Below, one piece after another: positions 10,192 through 19,819 of a stretch of 64,000 nucleotides of DNA. The stretch lies in the NCBI GenBank assembly GCA_014896485.1, contig JADBKH010000013.1, positions 23,124 to 87,123 of the forward strand. The letters are read 5' to 3'. This stretch comes from Bacillota bacterium (GTDB taxonomy: Bacteria; Bacillota; Bacilli; Bu12). How positions within the stretch are numbered: position 1 is the stretch's first letter; each line of letters begins with the position of its first letter. Under the pieces are notes generated by a model. That model saw only the letters and a program-made list of their open reading frames with translations. It did not search any database and was not told where the DNA came from. A program made the translations under genes and the position numbers.

Positions 10192-10644
10192 ATGCAGATC
10201 AAGGGCGATCAGCTCTTGTCAGGACCTCCGGAAGTCGTCTACGAGCAGCTGATGGATCCCGAGATCTTGGCGAAGGCAATTCCAGGATGCAAAGCGCTGA
10301 ACAAGGTGGCTGAAAACAAGTATCAAGGCGAGCTGGAGTTGGGCGTGGCAGCCATCAAAGGACATTATGTCGGCGAAGTCGAAATCCGGGATCCTCAGCC
10401 GCCCAATCGCTATGTGATGGCGGTTTCAGGGCAGGGAGGTCCGGGCTTTGTCAATGCCGAGCTGAACTTTACCCTTACCCCCCACGGCAACGATACGAGC
10501 CTGTATTACGAAGGAGAGGCCCAAGTGGGGGGCAAAATCGCCGGCGTCGGCCAACGAATGTTGGGCGGTGTGGCCAAAATGATCGCCAAGCAATTTTTCT
10601 CGGCGATGTCGAAGGCGATCGCGGCACAAGAGAAGACCCAGTGA
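10192..10644 (+). CDS. CoxG-like SRPBCC protein
   Basis: MQIKGDQLLSGPPEVVYEQLMDPEILAKAIPGCKAL; CoxG family signature; next to coxMSL homologues. Confidence 0.85.
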   Translation: MQIKGDQLLSGPPEVVYEQLMDPEILAKAIPGCKALNKVAENKYQGELELGVAAIKGHYVGEVEIRDPQPPNRYVMAVSGQGGPGFVNAELNFTLTPHGNDTSLYYEGEAQVGGKIAGVGQRMLGGVAKMIAKQFFSAMSKAIAAQEKTQ

Positions 10645-10693
10645 TTTTCTTTGGGAAGTATGCAGTCCGAATGTACAAGGGGGAGGTGCCTCG

Positions 10694-11569
10694 GTGAAGC
10701 CAGCGACGTTTTCATATGCGGCACCACGTACGGTGGAAGAGGCGATCGAGCTGTTGGAAGCTTACGGGGACGACGCCAAGGTATTGGCTGGGGGTCAAAG
10801 TTTGGTGCCGCTGCTGAACATGCGGTTGGCACAGCCCAAAGTCTTGGTCGACATCAATGCGGTGGAAGGTTTTGACGAGATCGTCGAAGAGGAAGGTTTC
10901 GTCTATGTCCCGATGCGGGTGCGCCATGTGCAGGGCGAACGCTCGCCGTTGCTTCGGGAAAAGCTGCCGGTCGTCAGCGAAGCAGTGCACCAGATCGGCC
11001 ATCCCCAGATCCGCAATCGTGGGACCATGTGTGGAAGTGTGGCCCACGCCGATCCGGCGTCGGAATTGCCCGCCGTCTTGATGGCGCTGGACGGTCGGAT
11101 AGTGGTGAAAAGCGGGGACGGAGAGGAACAGATTACGCCAGAAGATTTCTTTTTAACTTATTTGACCACCTCCCTGCAGCCGGGACAGTTGGTGACCGCG
11201 TTGCGCTTTCCGCTTTTGCCGCCCAATAGCAGTGCTGCCTTTGTCGAATTTGCCCAACGTCCAGGGGACTTTGCCCTCTGTGGCGTGGCGGCCTACCTGC
11301 ATCTGGATGAGGGTGGGACGATTGCCGAGGCACGCCTGGCCCTGATGGGTGTCGGCGGCACGCCGTTTTGTGCAGAACAGGCTGAAGCAGTACTCCAGGG
11401 AGAGCGCCCTTCGGCAGCGTTGTTTGCCGAAGCGGCAGAGACAGTCAGCCAAGAGGTCGATCCGGATAGCGACATTCATGCCTCAGCCGAATACCGCCGC
11501 CACCTGGCCAAAGTACTTATCCCACAAGCGTTGGAAATGGCTGCAGCACGTCTTGGAGAGGAGCGGTGA
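10694..11569 (+). CDS. FAD-binding medium subunit of molybdenum hydroxylase (CoxM-like)
   Basis: AGGQSLVPLLNMRLAQPKVLVDIN and IRNRGTMCGSVAHADPASELPAVL motifs. Confidence 0.9.
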   Translation: MKPATFSYAAPRTVEEAIELLEAYGDDAKVLAGGQSLVPLLNMRLAQPKVLVDINAVEGFDEIVEEEGFVYVPMRVRHVQGERSPLLREKLPVVSEAVHQIGHPQIRNRGTMCGSVAHADPASELPAVLMALDGRIVVKSGDGEEQITPEDFFLTYLTTSLQPGQLVTALRFPLLPPNSSAAFVEFAQRPGDFALCGVAAYLHLDEGGTIAEARLALMGVGGTPFCAEQAEAVLQGERPSAALFAEAAETVSQEVDPDSDIHASAEYRRHLAKVLIPQALEMAAARLGEER

Positions 11570-11571
11570 AC

Positions 11572-12090
11572 ATGGTCATACCGGTAGAGACGGCAACGAT
11601 TACGGTGACGGTCGACGGCCGCCCTTATACAGCGACGGTCGAAGCGCGCAAGACACTGGCGGATTTCCTTCGGGAAGAGTGTGGGCTGACAGGCACCCAC
11701 CTGGGTTGCGAACACGGCGTCTGTGGGGCCTGTACGGTCTTGCTCAATGACAGCGCGGTGCGCTCCTGCCTGACCTTTGCCATCCAGGCGGACGGCCAAG
11801 AGGTGATGACCGTCGAGGGATTGGCAGCACCAGATGGCACCCTGCATCCCATCCAGCAGGCCTTCTGGGAGAATCACGCTCTCCAATGCGCCTTCTGTAC
11901 ATCGGGTTTTCTGATGACCACCTACGCCTTTTTGAAGGAAAACCCCAATCCGAGTGAGGAAGAGATCCGCGAGACGCTCACTGGAAACATCTGCCGCTGC
12001 ACGGGGTATCAGAATATTGTGGCGGCAGTCGCAGATGCGGCAGCCCGGTTACGTGGGGAGAAGCACACTCAACCGGTAGGGGGTGTGTGA
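11572..12090 (+). CDS. 2Fe-2S small subunit of molybdenum hydroxylase (CoxS-like)
   Basis: GCEHGVCGACTVL and CAFCTSGFLMT...NICRCTGYQNIV cluster ligands. Confidence 0.92.
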   Translation: MVIPVETATITVTVDGRPYTATVEARKTLADFLREECGLTGTHLGCEHGVCGACTVLLNDSAVRSCLTFAIQADGQEVMTVEGLAAPDGTLHPIQQAFWENHALQCAFCTSGFLMTTYAFLKENPNPSEEEIRETLTGNICRCTGYQNIVAAVADAAARLRGEKHTQPVGGV

Positions 12091-12091
12091 G

Positions 12092-14437
12092 ATGAGCGCG
12101 CCGATTGCCACTCGCCCCCAATTTGCCGGCCAACGGATCAAGCGCCTGGAAGATCCCCGTTTTCTGACCGGCCACGGACAGTATGTGGCCGATATCCAAC
12201 TGAGTGGAACCGTACATGTCGCCTTTGTGCGCAGCAATTATGCCCATGCCCACATCAAAGGGATCAACGCCGAGGAGGCACGGAAAGATCCCCGCTGTTT
12301 CGCTGTCTTGACCGGAGCGGAACTGGCCCAGGCGAAGGTCTTTTTGCCGGGCGCACAAAATGCCCCCTTGCCGGCGCTGGCGATCGACGAGGTCTGCTAC
12401 GTGGGCCAGCCGATCTGCGCCGTGGTGGCCACCGATCGCTATGCCGCCGAGGATTTGGCCGAGACGATCGAGGTAAATTACGATCCGTTGCCGGCGGTCG
12501 TCGATACCCTGGCGGCGACACAACCCAATGCGCCCAAGGCCAACCTGGCTTTCCCTACACCGGGAAACGTCTTTTTCCACATGGAGCACGCGACCGATGG
12601 GATCGACGATCTCTTCGCTGATCCACAGGTGGTGGTGGTTCGCCAAACCTTCCGCACGCAGCGACAGACCGGCATGCCCATGGAGACGCGTGGCATTGTG
12701 GCCAGCTGGGAGCCTGGGACCGCATCGTTGACCGTCTATGCAGCGACCCAGATGCCCCATGGACTACGGGACACCCTGGCGGCAGCCTTGCACCTCTCCC
12801 AGTCGAAAGTCCGGGTTATCTCGCCGGATGTCGGCGGGGGTTTCGGCATGAAAGCACCGGTCTATCCGGAAGACGTCGTCGTCAGCTTCTTGGCCCAGCA
12901 GTTGGGGCGGCCCGTCAAGTGGATCTCCGATCGGCGCGAAGGGATTCTCGCCGATACCCATGCCCGCGACGGCTTGCACATCGCCGAAGCGGCTTTCAGC
13001 AAGGATGGCCTCTTTTTGGGACTGCGTGACCACATGATCTCACCGGCTGGGGCGTACCCGCTTGGGCTCTCGGGTGCTGTGGCGGAGACCGTGCTGGCGA
13101 CCCTGGTGCTGCCTGGCCCCTACAAGGTGCAGCAATACGCCTGGCAGATCGATGGCGTACTGACCAATACCACGCCGACCGGCACCTATCGGGGCGTGTG
13201 GGGACCGGCGGCTACCTGGGTGCAGGAGGGCATGATCGAGCGCGCGGCCCGCCAGCTCGGGATCGATCGGGTGGAGATTCGCCTGAAGAACATGGTGCGG
13301 AAAGAGGAATTCCCCTATCACTCGGTCGCCGGTGTCGTCTATGATCCCGGCTCTTACCAGGAATCGCTGCAGTTGGCGATGGAGAAGATCGGCTACGCCG
13401 GTTTTGAAGAAGAACGTCGCCAGGCGGCGGCGCAAGGACGCACTTTGGGGTTGGGTATCGCCTGCTTCATCGAGCCGACGGCGATGGGGGTGATGGGTGA
13501 CGAACCGCTGACGGTTCCCAACGACGTCGCTTCGATTCGCATCGAGCCATCTGGCCAGGTGATCGCCCAGGTGGGGATCTCCAGCCATGGACAGGGGCAC
13601 GAGACGACCGTTGCCCAGCTCATCGCCGATCAGCTCGGCGTCGATGTGCAAAACGTGACGGTGCTCCACGGTGATACGGCAGCCGTGCCTTATGGCGGCG
13701 GCACAGGTGGCAGCCGCTCGATCACGATCGGTGGCGGTGCGGCTATTTTGGCGGCCCAAGAGTTGCGTCAGAAGGTGTTGCAGATTGCCGGTCACCTGCT
13801 GGAGGCGGCACCCGAAGATCTGGAGATCGCAGACAGCACCATCCAGGTCAAGGGCGTTCCGGGGCGTACGGTGACCCTTGCCCAAGTGGCTCAGACCGCC
13901 TATATGCTGCCGCAAAAGTTGCCGCAGGGAGTGGAACCGGGCTTGGAGGCCACCAAACGCTACACGCCACCCCCGATCACCTTCTCCAACGGTTGTCACG
14001 CTGCAGTTGTCGAGATCGACCGTGCGACCGGTGCAGTCAAGGTACTTCGCTATGTGGTGGTCGAAGATTGCGGCAAGATGGTCAACCCGATGATTGTCGA
14101 AGGGCAGATCACCGGCGGCGTCGCCCAAGGGGTGGGCAGTGCTTTTCTGGAGCAGCTGGTCTACGATGAGAACGGGCAGTTGATGACGACGACCTGGATG
14201 GATTACCTGATGCCGGAGAGTACCGACGCGCCAAAAGTGGATTTTGGGCATATCGAAACGCCAAGCCAAAACCCGGGTGGAATGAAAGGAATGGGGGAGT
14301 CGTCGCTGATCGCTTCGCCAACTGCGCTGGTAAGTGCTGTCGAAGATGCGCTGGGGGTTTGGGTGGGGGCGTTGCCCTTGACGCCACAGCGGGTACTTGC
14401 TTTGGCAGAAGGCCGGCAGGAGGATGCGGGGGCATAA
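12092..14437 (+). CDS. Mo-binding large subunit of molybdenum hydroxylase (CoxL/aldehyde oxidase-like, not form I)
   Basis: DVGGGFGMK, GSRSITIGGGA, GGMKGMGESS; lacks the form I loop AYXCSFR. Confidence 0.9.
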   Translation: MSAPIATRPQFAGQRIKRLEDPRFLTGHGQYVADIQLSGTVHVAFVRSNYAHAHIKGINAEEARKDPRCFAVLTGAELAQAKVFLPGAQNAPLPALAIDEVCYVGQPICAVVATDRYAAEDLAETIEVNYDPLPAVVDTLAATQPNAPKANLAFPTPGNVFFHMEHATDGIDDLFADPQVVVVRQTFRTQRQTGMPMETRGIVASWEPGTASLTVYAATQMPHGLRDTLAAALHLSQSKVRVISPDVGGGFGMKAPVYPEDVVVSFLAQQLGRPVKWISDRREGILADTHARDGLHIAEAAFSKDGLFLGLRDHMISPAGAYPLGLSGAVAETVLATLVLPGPYKVQQYAWQIDGVLTNTTPTGTYRGVWGPAATWVQEGMIERAARQLGIDRVEIRLKNMVRKEEFPYHSVAGVVYDPGSYQESLQLAMEKIGYAGFEEERRQAAAQGRTLGLGIACFIEPTAMGVMGDEPLTVPNDVASIRIEPSGQVIAQVGISSHGQGHETTVAQLIADQLGVDVQNVTVLHGDTAAVPYGGGTGGSRSITIGGGAAILAAQELRQKVLQIAGHLLEAAPEDLEIADSTIQVKGVPGRTVTLAQVAQTAYMLPQKLPQGVEPGLEATKRYTPPPITFSNGCHAAVVEIDRATGAVKVLRYVVVEDCGKMVNPMIVEGQITGGVAQGVGSAFLEQLVYDENGQLMTTTWMDYLMPESTDAPKVDFGHIETPSQNPGGMKGMGESSLIASPTALVSAVEDALGVWVGALPLTPQRVLALAEGRQEDAGA

Positions 14438-14458
14438 CCGAACCTCCCGCAAAGTGGG

Positions 14459-15367
14459 ATGCAGAAGCGGGGGATGAGCGTCATCGAGGGATTGGATGCG
14501 GCAGCGATTCAACGTGCACTGCGCGAGCGGCACTACCTCGCCGAGATGTCGGTTGCAGTCGCTTTGCAGTTGGTGCTGACGCTGGAGAAGCCCTTGTTGA
14601 TCGAGGGGCCGGCTGGCGTCGGCAAAACAGAGATTGCCAAAACGCTGGCCGACGTGTTGCAAACGCGGCTGATTCGGCTGCAGTGCTACGAGGGATTGGA
14701 TGCGACAACAGCGCTGTATGAGTGGAACTATCCGAAGCAGATGCTGCACATTCGCTTGAGTGAACAATCTGACCAAAGCGTCGCCGAGCGCGAAGCCGAG
14801 ATCTTTGGCGAGTCGTTTTTGCTGCGGCGACCGCTGTTGGAAGCGATTAGCCAACCCGATGCTTCTCCCGTTCTACTCATCGATGAGATCGACCGTGCCG
14901 ATGAGGCATTTGAGGCTTTCTTGTTGGAGTTGCTCGGTGAGTTTCAGGTGACGATTCCAGAGTTGGGGACGATTAAGGCCAAGCATCGGCCCTATGTCCT
15001 CCTGACCAGCAACCGGACGCGGGAGCTCTCCGACGCGCTGCGGCGGCGCTGCCTGTATCAATGGATTCCTTATCCCGACAGGCAGAAAGAGCAAGAGATC
15101 CTCCAGGCCCGCGTGCCCGGCATCGACCAGCGTCTAGCTGCCGAGATCGCTGCATTCGTCGCTCAGTTGCGCGAACTGCCGTTGAGCAAGGTGCCGGGTG
15201 CTTCAGAGACCCTCGATTGGGCGAACGCGCTGATCCTGCTGCATCGGGATGCACTCGACGAGCAGACCGTGCGCGAGACCCTTTCCTGTCTGCTCAAGGA
15301 TCGGGAAGATGTGGAGATCCTCGAAAATTCCGGCGTGGCACAATTGCTGGCTACAGCAAAGAGGTGA
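14459..15367 (+). CDS. MoxR-family AAA ATPase (CoxD-like)
   Basis: LLIEGPAGVGKTEIAK, VLLIDEIDRADEAFEAFLLELL. Confidence 0.88.
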   Translation: MQKRGMSVIEGLDAAAIQRALRERHYLAEMSVAVALQLVLTLEKPLLIEGPAGVGKTEIAKTLADVLQTRLIRLQCYEGLDATTALYEWNYPKQMLHIRLSEQSDQSVAEREAEIFGESFLLRRPLLEAISQPDASPVLLIDEIDRADEAFEAFLLELLGEFQVTIPELGTIKAKHRPYVLLTSNRTRELSDALRRRCLYQWIPYPDRQKEQEILQARVPGIDQRLAAEIAAFVAQLRELPLSKVPGASETLDWANALILLHRDALDEQTVRETLSCLLKDREDVEILENSGVAQLLATAKR

Positions 15368-15371
15368 GGAT

Positions 15372-15722
15372 ATGAGCGAGATGGATCAAGTCTTTGAGAC
15401 GATCGAAGAAGCAAGGCAAAAAGGAGAGCCTGTCGCCGTCGCGACCGTCGTGCGGGTAAACGGTTCTGCCTACCGGCGGGAGGGAGCCAAACTCGCCGTC
15501 GATGCTTCTGGCAATGTCCACGGTACGATCTCAGGGGGTTGTTTGGAACCAGACGTGGCAGAAGTGGCCAAAGAGGTCTTGCGCAGTGGTCAGCCGGCGC
15601 TGCGCCATTACGACTTGGATGAAGATACTGTCTTCAGCTTGGGACTGGGCTGCAGTGGGACCGTCGACGTCTACATCGAACCAGTCGTGTCGCAGACGCC
15701 GGAGGATTCGGAACATGCCTGA
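15372..15722 (+). CDS. XdhC/CoxI N-terminal-domain protein
   Basis: AVATVVRVNGSAYRREGAKLAVDASGNVHGTISGGCLEPDVAE. Confidence 0.85.
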   Translation: MSEMDQVFETIEEARQKGEPVAVATVVRVNGSAYRREGAKLAVDASGNVHGTISGGCLEPDVAEVAKEVLRSGQPALRHYDLDEDTVFSLGLGCSGTVDVYIEPVVSQTPEDSEHA

Positions 15723-16521
15723 AACGCCTTTCGACCACTGGGTGGCCGCCGCCACCCAAGGACGTGCGGCGGTGTTGGTGACCCTGTTGGAAGGCCCAGC
15801 TTCGCTGCAACCAGGGCGCAAACGTTTTGTCGGCGAAGACGGCCAATATATTGGGACGCTGGGGACAGAAGCGCTCGATGCCTTTGCAACGCAGGTGGCA
15901 CAGGAAAAGTTGGGAGAGCTTTACCCCAAAAGTGAGAGCCGCATCGTTCAGACACCGGAGGGAGAGGCCAGCCTCTTCTTTGATGTGACGATTCCGACTT
16001 CGCAGCTTGTCTTGTTTGGCGCTGGGCATGATGCCATTCCGCTGGCACAGTTGGGAAGCCAAGTTGGGTTTCGTGTTACAGTTGTCGACGGGCGGCCTGC
16101 CTATGCTACGCCGGAACGCTTTCCGACCGCACAAGTCCTTTTGGCCCGTCCGGAGGCGCTGTCCGATCACGTGCAGCTGGATCCGCGCAGCTACGCGGTG
16201 ATCATGAATCATCATCTGGAACGCGATCGGGAAAGCCTGCGCTTCACCCTCGATTCCCCTGCTGCCTATGTGGGGGTGCTGGGTCCGCGCAAGCGCTGTC
16301 AGCGCATGCTCGATGCACTGCAGCAGGCGGGCTTTACGCCTTCGGCGCAACAGATGGAAAAGATGCATTCTCCGGTCGGACTGGATATCGGAGCAGAGAG
16401 CCCCGAGGAGGTCGCCGTCAGCATCGTCGCGGAAGTGTTGGCGGTACGCAGTGGCCATCGGGGTGGCTTTCTGCGTGAACGGGAAGGTGCCATTCACGAG
16501 CGTGCCGGCACTCCTGCGTAA
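15715..16521 (+). CDS. XdhC Rossmann-domain protein
   Basis: LVLFGAGHDAIPLAQLGSQVGFRVTVVDGRPAYATPERFP; YVGVLGPRKRCQRML; PVGLDIGAESPEEVAVSIVAEVLA. Confidence 0.88.
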   Translation: MPETPFDHWVAAATQGRAAVLVTLLEGPASLQPGRKRFVGEDGQYIGTLGTEALDAFATQVAQEKLGELYPKSESRIVQTPEGEASLFFDVTIPTSQLVLFGAGHDAIPLAQLGSQVGFRVTVVDGRPAYATPERFPTAQVLLARPEALSDHVQLDPRSYAVIMNHHLERDRESLRFTLDSPAAYVGVLGPRKRCQRMLDALQQAGFTPSAQQMEKMHSPVGLDIGAESPEEVAVSIVAEVLAVRSGHRGGFLREREGAIHERAGTPA

Positions 16522-17476
16522 AGGCAACGCCCTGTTGGCTGCAGGCCGCGCGACGCGCATGGGGGTACCCAAGCTACTCCTGCCCTATACGGCCGATCAG
16601 AGCTTGCTGACGCATGCGGTCGCCACACTGAGTCGCTGTGGGGAAGGTAGCGTGGCCGTCATCCTCGGGCACCAAGCAGCCTTGTTTCGTGAAGCGCTGC
16701 GTGGTGCCGCAAAAGACGGCCTCTTTGCTGCCAATGAGGTGCACTGCCTGTACAATGCCCAATATTGGCAAGGTTTGGCCACCTCTCTGGGGGTGGCCGT
16801 CTCTTGGGCGGAAGCACAGCAGTTTGACGGCCTGTTGTTGTTGGCTGCCGATCAGCCGTTTGTCGAAGTGCATCAATTGCGTCAACTGTGGGCAGTCTTC
16901 GAAAAGCGCCCTTCGGGAATCCACGCCGTGGCTGCTGCATGTGGCGGTCAGCTGCGCAATCCGGCTGTTGTCGATGCCACCTTTTTTGCACCTCTCTCCG
17001 CAAGCGAGGGGGATCGGGGAGCCCGTCCCTTTTTGGAGGCGCATGCCGACCAGGTGATCCCCGTCGAATGGGGGGAGGGCCCGTGGTTCGAAGACATCGA
17101 TGCGTGGCCTGCGTATGTGCAGTCCGTGCGTCGGGGTGGCTGGGGGGGGAAACCGCCTGAAGTGACGTGGCTGTCGGCACCTCCCCTTTCGTGGCTGCGT
17201 CAGGCCGATCGCTGTGTACACGCCGATCCTGCGCCCAGGTTGGCACCGGGGACGCTGCTGGTTGCTGTGCCCAAAGCGTGGCCCATTGCTGCGGAGACGC
17301 TTTATGGGGTGCGCCTCCCTGCGATGGCGCAACGGGTGCAGGCGTTGCCTGAAACGCGCGAATTGCTGCAGCAGGGAGTCGATACGTTGCTCTTCAGCGC
17401 TGCTCAAACGGCTGCCGAAAAATTGGCTTTTGTGCGTGCAGCAGCTTGTTGGGCGCTTTCTTTGCAGATCGGTTGA
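16502..17476 (+). CDS. MobA/MocA-like molybdenum cofactor nucleotidyltransferase
   Basis: LLAAGRATRMGVPKLLLPY signature; start uncertain. Confidence 0.75.
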   Translation: MPALLRKGNALLAAGRATRMGVPKLLLPYTADQSLLTHAVATLSRCGEGSVAVILGHQAALFREALRGAAKDGLFAANEVHCLYNAQYWQGLATSLGVAVSWAEAQQFDGLLLLAADQPFVEVHQLRQLWAVFEKRPSGIHAVAAACGGQLRNPAVVDATFFAPLSASEGDRGARPFLEAHADQVIPVEWGEGPWFEDIDAWPAYVQSVRRGGWGGKPPEVTWLSAPPLSWLRQADRCVHADPAPRLAPGTLLVAVPKAWPIAAETLYGVRLPAMAQRVQALPETRELLQQGVDTLLFSAAQTAAEKLAFVRAAACWALSLQIG

Positions 17477-17501
17477 CAGCGCGGTGACGAGTGTGCATAA
17501 T
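17473..17501 (+). promoter_or_regulatory. sigmaA-like promoter for tRNA-fMet/tRNA-Thr
   Basis: TTGACA (17473-17478), 17 nt, CATAAT (17496-17501). Confidence 0.7.
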
Positions 17502-17526
17502 AACGTGCGTACCCAAGAGGGAACGT

Positions 17527-17602
<76 letters not shown>

Positions 17603-17603
17603 T

Positions 17604-17679
17604 GCTCGGTTAGCTCAGCAGGTAGAGCGCATCCATGGTAAGGATGAGGTCGCCAGTTCGATCCTGGCACCGAGCTCCA
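17604..17679 (+). tRNA. tRNA-Thr(GGT), CCA encoded
   Basis: GCTCGGTTAGCTCAGCAGGTAGAGCGCATCCATGGTAAGGATGAGGTCGCCAGTTCGATCCTGGCACCGAGCTCCA. Confidence 0.94.
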
Positions 17680-17725
17680 GATTACATACTCCTGTTGCGG
17701 CTTCACGGGAAGGCGCAATGCATCC

Positions 17726-17751
17726 AAGGGGTGCCGACGACGGTACCCCTT
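17726..17751 (+). terminator. Hairpin after tRNA-Thr
   Basis: AAGGGGTGCCG-acga-CGGTACCCCTT stem followed by CTCT. Confidence 0.5.
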
Positions 17752-17784
17752 CTCTGACGGTTTGGTACCAGGAGGAAAGGCAAG

Positions 17785-18231
17785 ATGCAGTTGGAAGTAC
17801 GGCGCTTACAGACGCTGGAAGATCAGCAGCGTGCGTTTGAACTCCGCCGGCGTGTCTTTGTGGAAGAACAAGGGGTCAGCGAAGCGGAAGAGTACGACGG
17901 CCTCGATGGCGCTTGTCACCATGTGCTTGTCTTGGCAGATGGACGTCCGACCGGAACGGGACGTTGGCGTCCACAGCCCGATGAGCCGGGCGTGGCACGG
18001 CTGGAGCGTATCGCTGTCCTGGCGGAACTGCGCGGCAACGGCGTGGGGACTTTGGTGACGCGCGAAATGATGCGCTGGGCCAGGGAAGAAGGCTATACCC
18101 AGGCTTATCTGCATGCGCAGGAGCACGCCTTGGGCTTCTACGCGAAGCTTGGCTTTGTCGCTGAAGGGGAGCGCTTTATGGATGCCAATATTCCCCATTT
18201 TTCCATGCGGGCTTCCCTTCAATCTGCTTGA
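17785..18231 (+). CDS. GNAT family N-acetyltransferase
   Basis: QRAFELRRRVFVEEQGVSEAEEYDGLD...RLERIAVLAELRGNGVGTLV; ElaA/YjcF-type GNAT. Confidence 0.85.
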   Translation: MQLEVRRLQTLEDQQRAFELRRRVFVEEQGVSEAEEYDGLDGACHHVLVLADGRPTGTGRWRPQPDEPGVARLERIAVLAELRGNGVGTLVTREMMRWAREEGYTQAYLHAQEHALGFYAKLGFVAEGERFMDANIPHFSMRASLQSA

Positions 18232-18315
18232 CAAAAGGTTTGCAGGGTGATACGCTGCGCGCGCGGCTGACGAGAATGGGTCGTTTTTTTGTGGTTTGGG
18301 AAGGAGGTGGGGGCT

Positions 18316-18477
18316 GTGGCCCAAAGCGGAAGGCTGACCATTACGTTGGCTTGTACAGAGTGCAAGTCGCGCAATTACATGACAACCAAGAACAAGACCA
18401 AGACGCCGGCTCGCTTTGAAATTCGCAAGTACTGTCCGGTCTGTAACCGCCACACCCTCCATCGCGAGACGAGGTAG
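18316..18477 (+). CDS. rpmG: 50S ribosomal protein L33
   Basis: [52 protein letters not shown]. Confidence 0.92.
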   Translation: MAQSGRLTITLACTECKSRNYMTTKNKTKTPARFEIRKYCPVCNRHTLHRETR

Positions 18478-18495
18478 GGCAAAGGTGGAGGGGCA

Positions 18496-18732
18496 GTGAA
18501 CTTCTTCCGGCGCATTGGACGGTGGTTTGCGCGTGCGTACCGGAGCATCGCGCAATTTTTCCGCGAAGTGGCGCATGAGCTGCGGCGTTCGCACTGGCCG
18601 ACGCGGCAGGAGCTGATCAACTACACCGCTGTGGTCGTCATTGCCGTCGTCGTGCTGGCAGTCGTCATCTTTGCCTTTGATACGGGCATCCGCGCTGGCT
18701 TAAACGCGCTGCACCCATCGTTGGGCGGATAA
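18496..18732 (+). CDS. secE: Preprotein translocase subunit SecE
   Basis: Single TM small protein with FFREVAHELRRSHWPTRQELINYT; between rpmG and nusG. Confidence 0.92.
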   Translation: MNFFRRIGRWFARAYRSIAQFFREVAHELRRSHWPTRQELINYTAVVVIAVVVLAVVIFAFDTGIRAGLNALHPSLGG

Positions 18733-18777
18733 TCAGGATTCTTAGAAAGAAGAGGGTGGCGGGCAAACCCGAACGCC

Positions 18778-19314
18778 ATGGAGAAACAGTGGTACGTGGT
18801 GCATACCTATGCCGGTTACGAGAACAAGGTCAAGACGGACCTGGAACGTCGCGTGGCGTCGATGAACATGGAGGATAAGATTTTCCGGATCATCGTGCCG
18901 ACCCAGGAAGAGATCGAAGTCAAGGACGGCCAAAAGAAGACCGTTGAGCGGAAGGTCTTTCCGGGCTACGTGCTGGTCGAGATGATCATGGATGACGATT
19001 CGTGGTATGTCGTACGCAATACGCCTGGCGTGACCGGTTTTGTGGGATCCCATGGGGCAGGTTCAAAGCCGGTGCCCCTGCGCACCGACGAGATCCGCAA
19101 TATTCTCTTTCGCATGGGTGCCGATGAGCCGGAAGTGCGCATGGATCTGCACCCCGGAGATTCGGTACGCATTGTGGAAGGACCGTTTGCAGATTTTGTC
19201 GCAACTGTCGAATCGATCGATACAGAGCACCAAAAAGTACGCGTTGTCCTCTCCATGTTCGGACGGGAGACACCGATGCAGCTAAGTTTTGCTCAAGTAG
19301 AGAAGATGGACTGA
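18778..19314 (+). CDS. nusG: Transcription antitermination protein NusG
   Basis: WYVVHTYAGYENKVKTDLERR; KOW C-terminus VRIVEGPFADFVATVE. Confidence 0.95.
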   Translation: MEKQWYVVHTYAGYENKVKTDLERRVASMNMEDKIFRIIVPTQEEIEVKDGQKKTVERKVFPGYVLVEMIMDDDSWYVVRNTPGVTGFVGSHGAGSKPVPLRTDEIRNILFRMGADEPEVRMDLHPGDSVRIVEGPFADFVATVESIDTEHQKVRVVLSMFGRETPMQLSFAQVEKMD

Positions 19315-19337
19315 CAATCCTGCGAAGGAGGTGAAAC

Positions 19338-19766
19338 ATGCCGCGTAAAGTCGTGCGCGTGGTCAAGTTGCAGATACCGGCTGGCAAGGCGACACCTGCA
19401 CCCCCAGTGGGGCCGGCGTTGGGCCAGGCCCAGGTGAACATTATGGCCTTCTGTAAGGAGTTCAACGAGCGGACCGCTGCGCAGAGCGGGCTGATCATTC
19501 CGGTCGAAATCTCCGTCTTTGAAGATCGCTCGTTCACTTTCATCACCAAGACGCCGCCAGCGGCCATTCTGCTCAAGAAAGCAGCGGGTATCGAAAAAGG
19601 TTCGGGGGAGCCCAACCGCAAGAAAGTGGCTCGGGTCACCATGGATCAAGTGCGCGAGATCGCGCAGACCAAGATGCCTGACCTTAACGCCACCGATCTG
19701 GAAGGGGCCGTCCGGATGGTCATAGGTACGGCGAGGAGCATGGGGATCGAAGTGACCGGCGCATAA
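19338..19766 (+). CDS. rplK: 50S ribosomal protein L11
   Basis: [35 protein letters not shown]. Confidence 0.95.
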   Translation: MPRKVVRVVKLQIPAGKATPAPPVGPALGQAQVNIMAFCKEFNERTAAQSGLIIPVEISVFEDRSFTFITKTPPAAILLKKAAGIEKGSGEPNRKKVARVTMDQVREIAQTKMPDLNATDLEGAVRMVIGTARSMGIEVTGA

Positions 19767-19819
19767 GCGCTGCTGTGGGAGGACGAGACGTCCGCCAAAC
19801 CACACGAGGAGGTGGCCCG

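Noticed and set aside
13040-14854. 604-aa antisense ORF opposite coxL/moxR
   Set aside because: Spans two well-supported plus-strand genes and has no recognisable domain.
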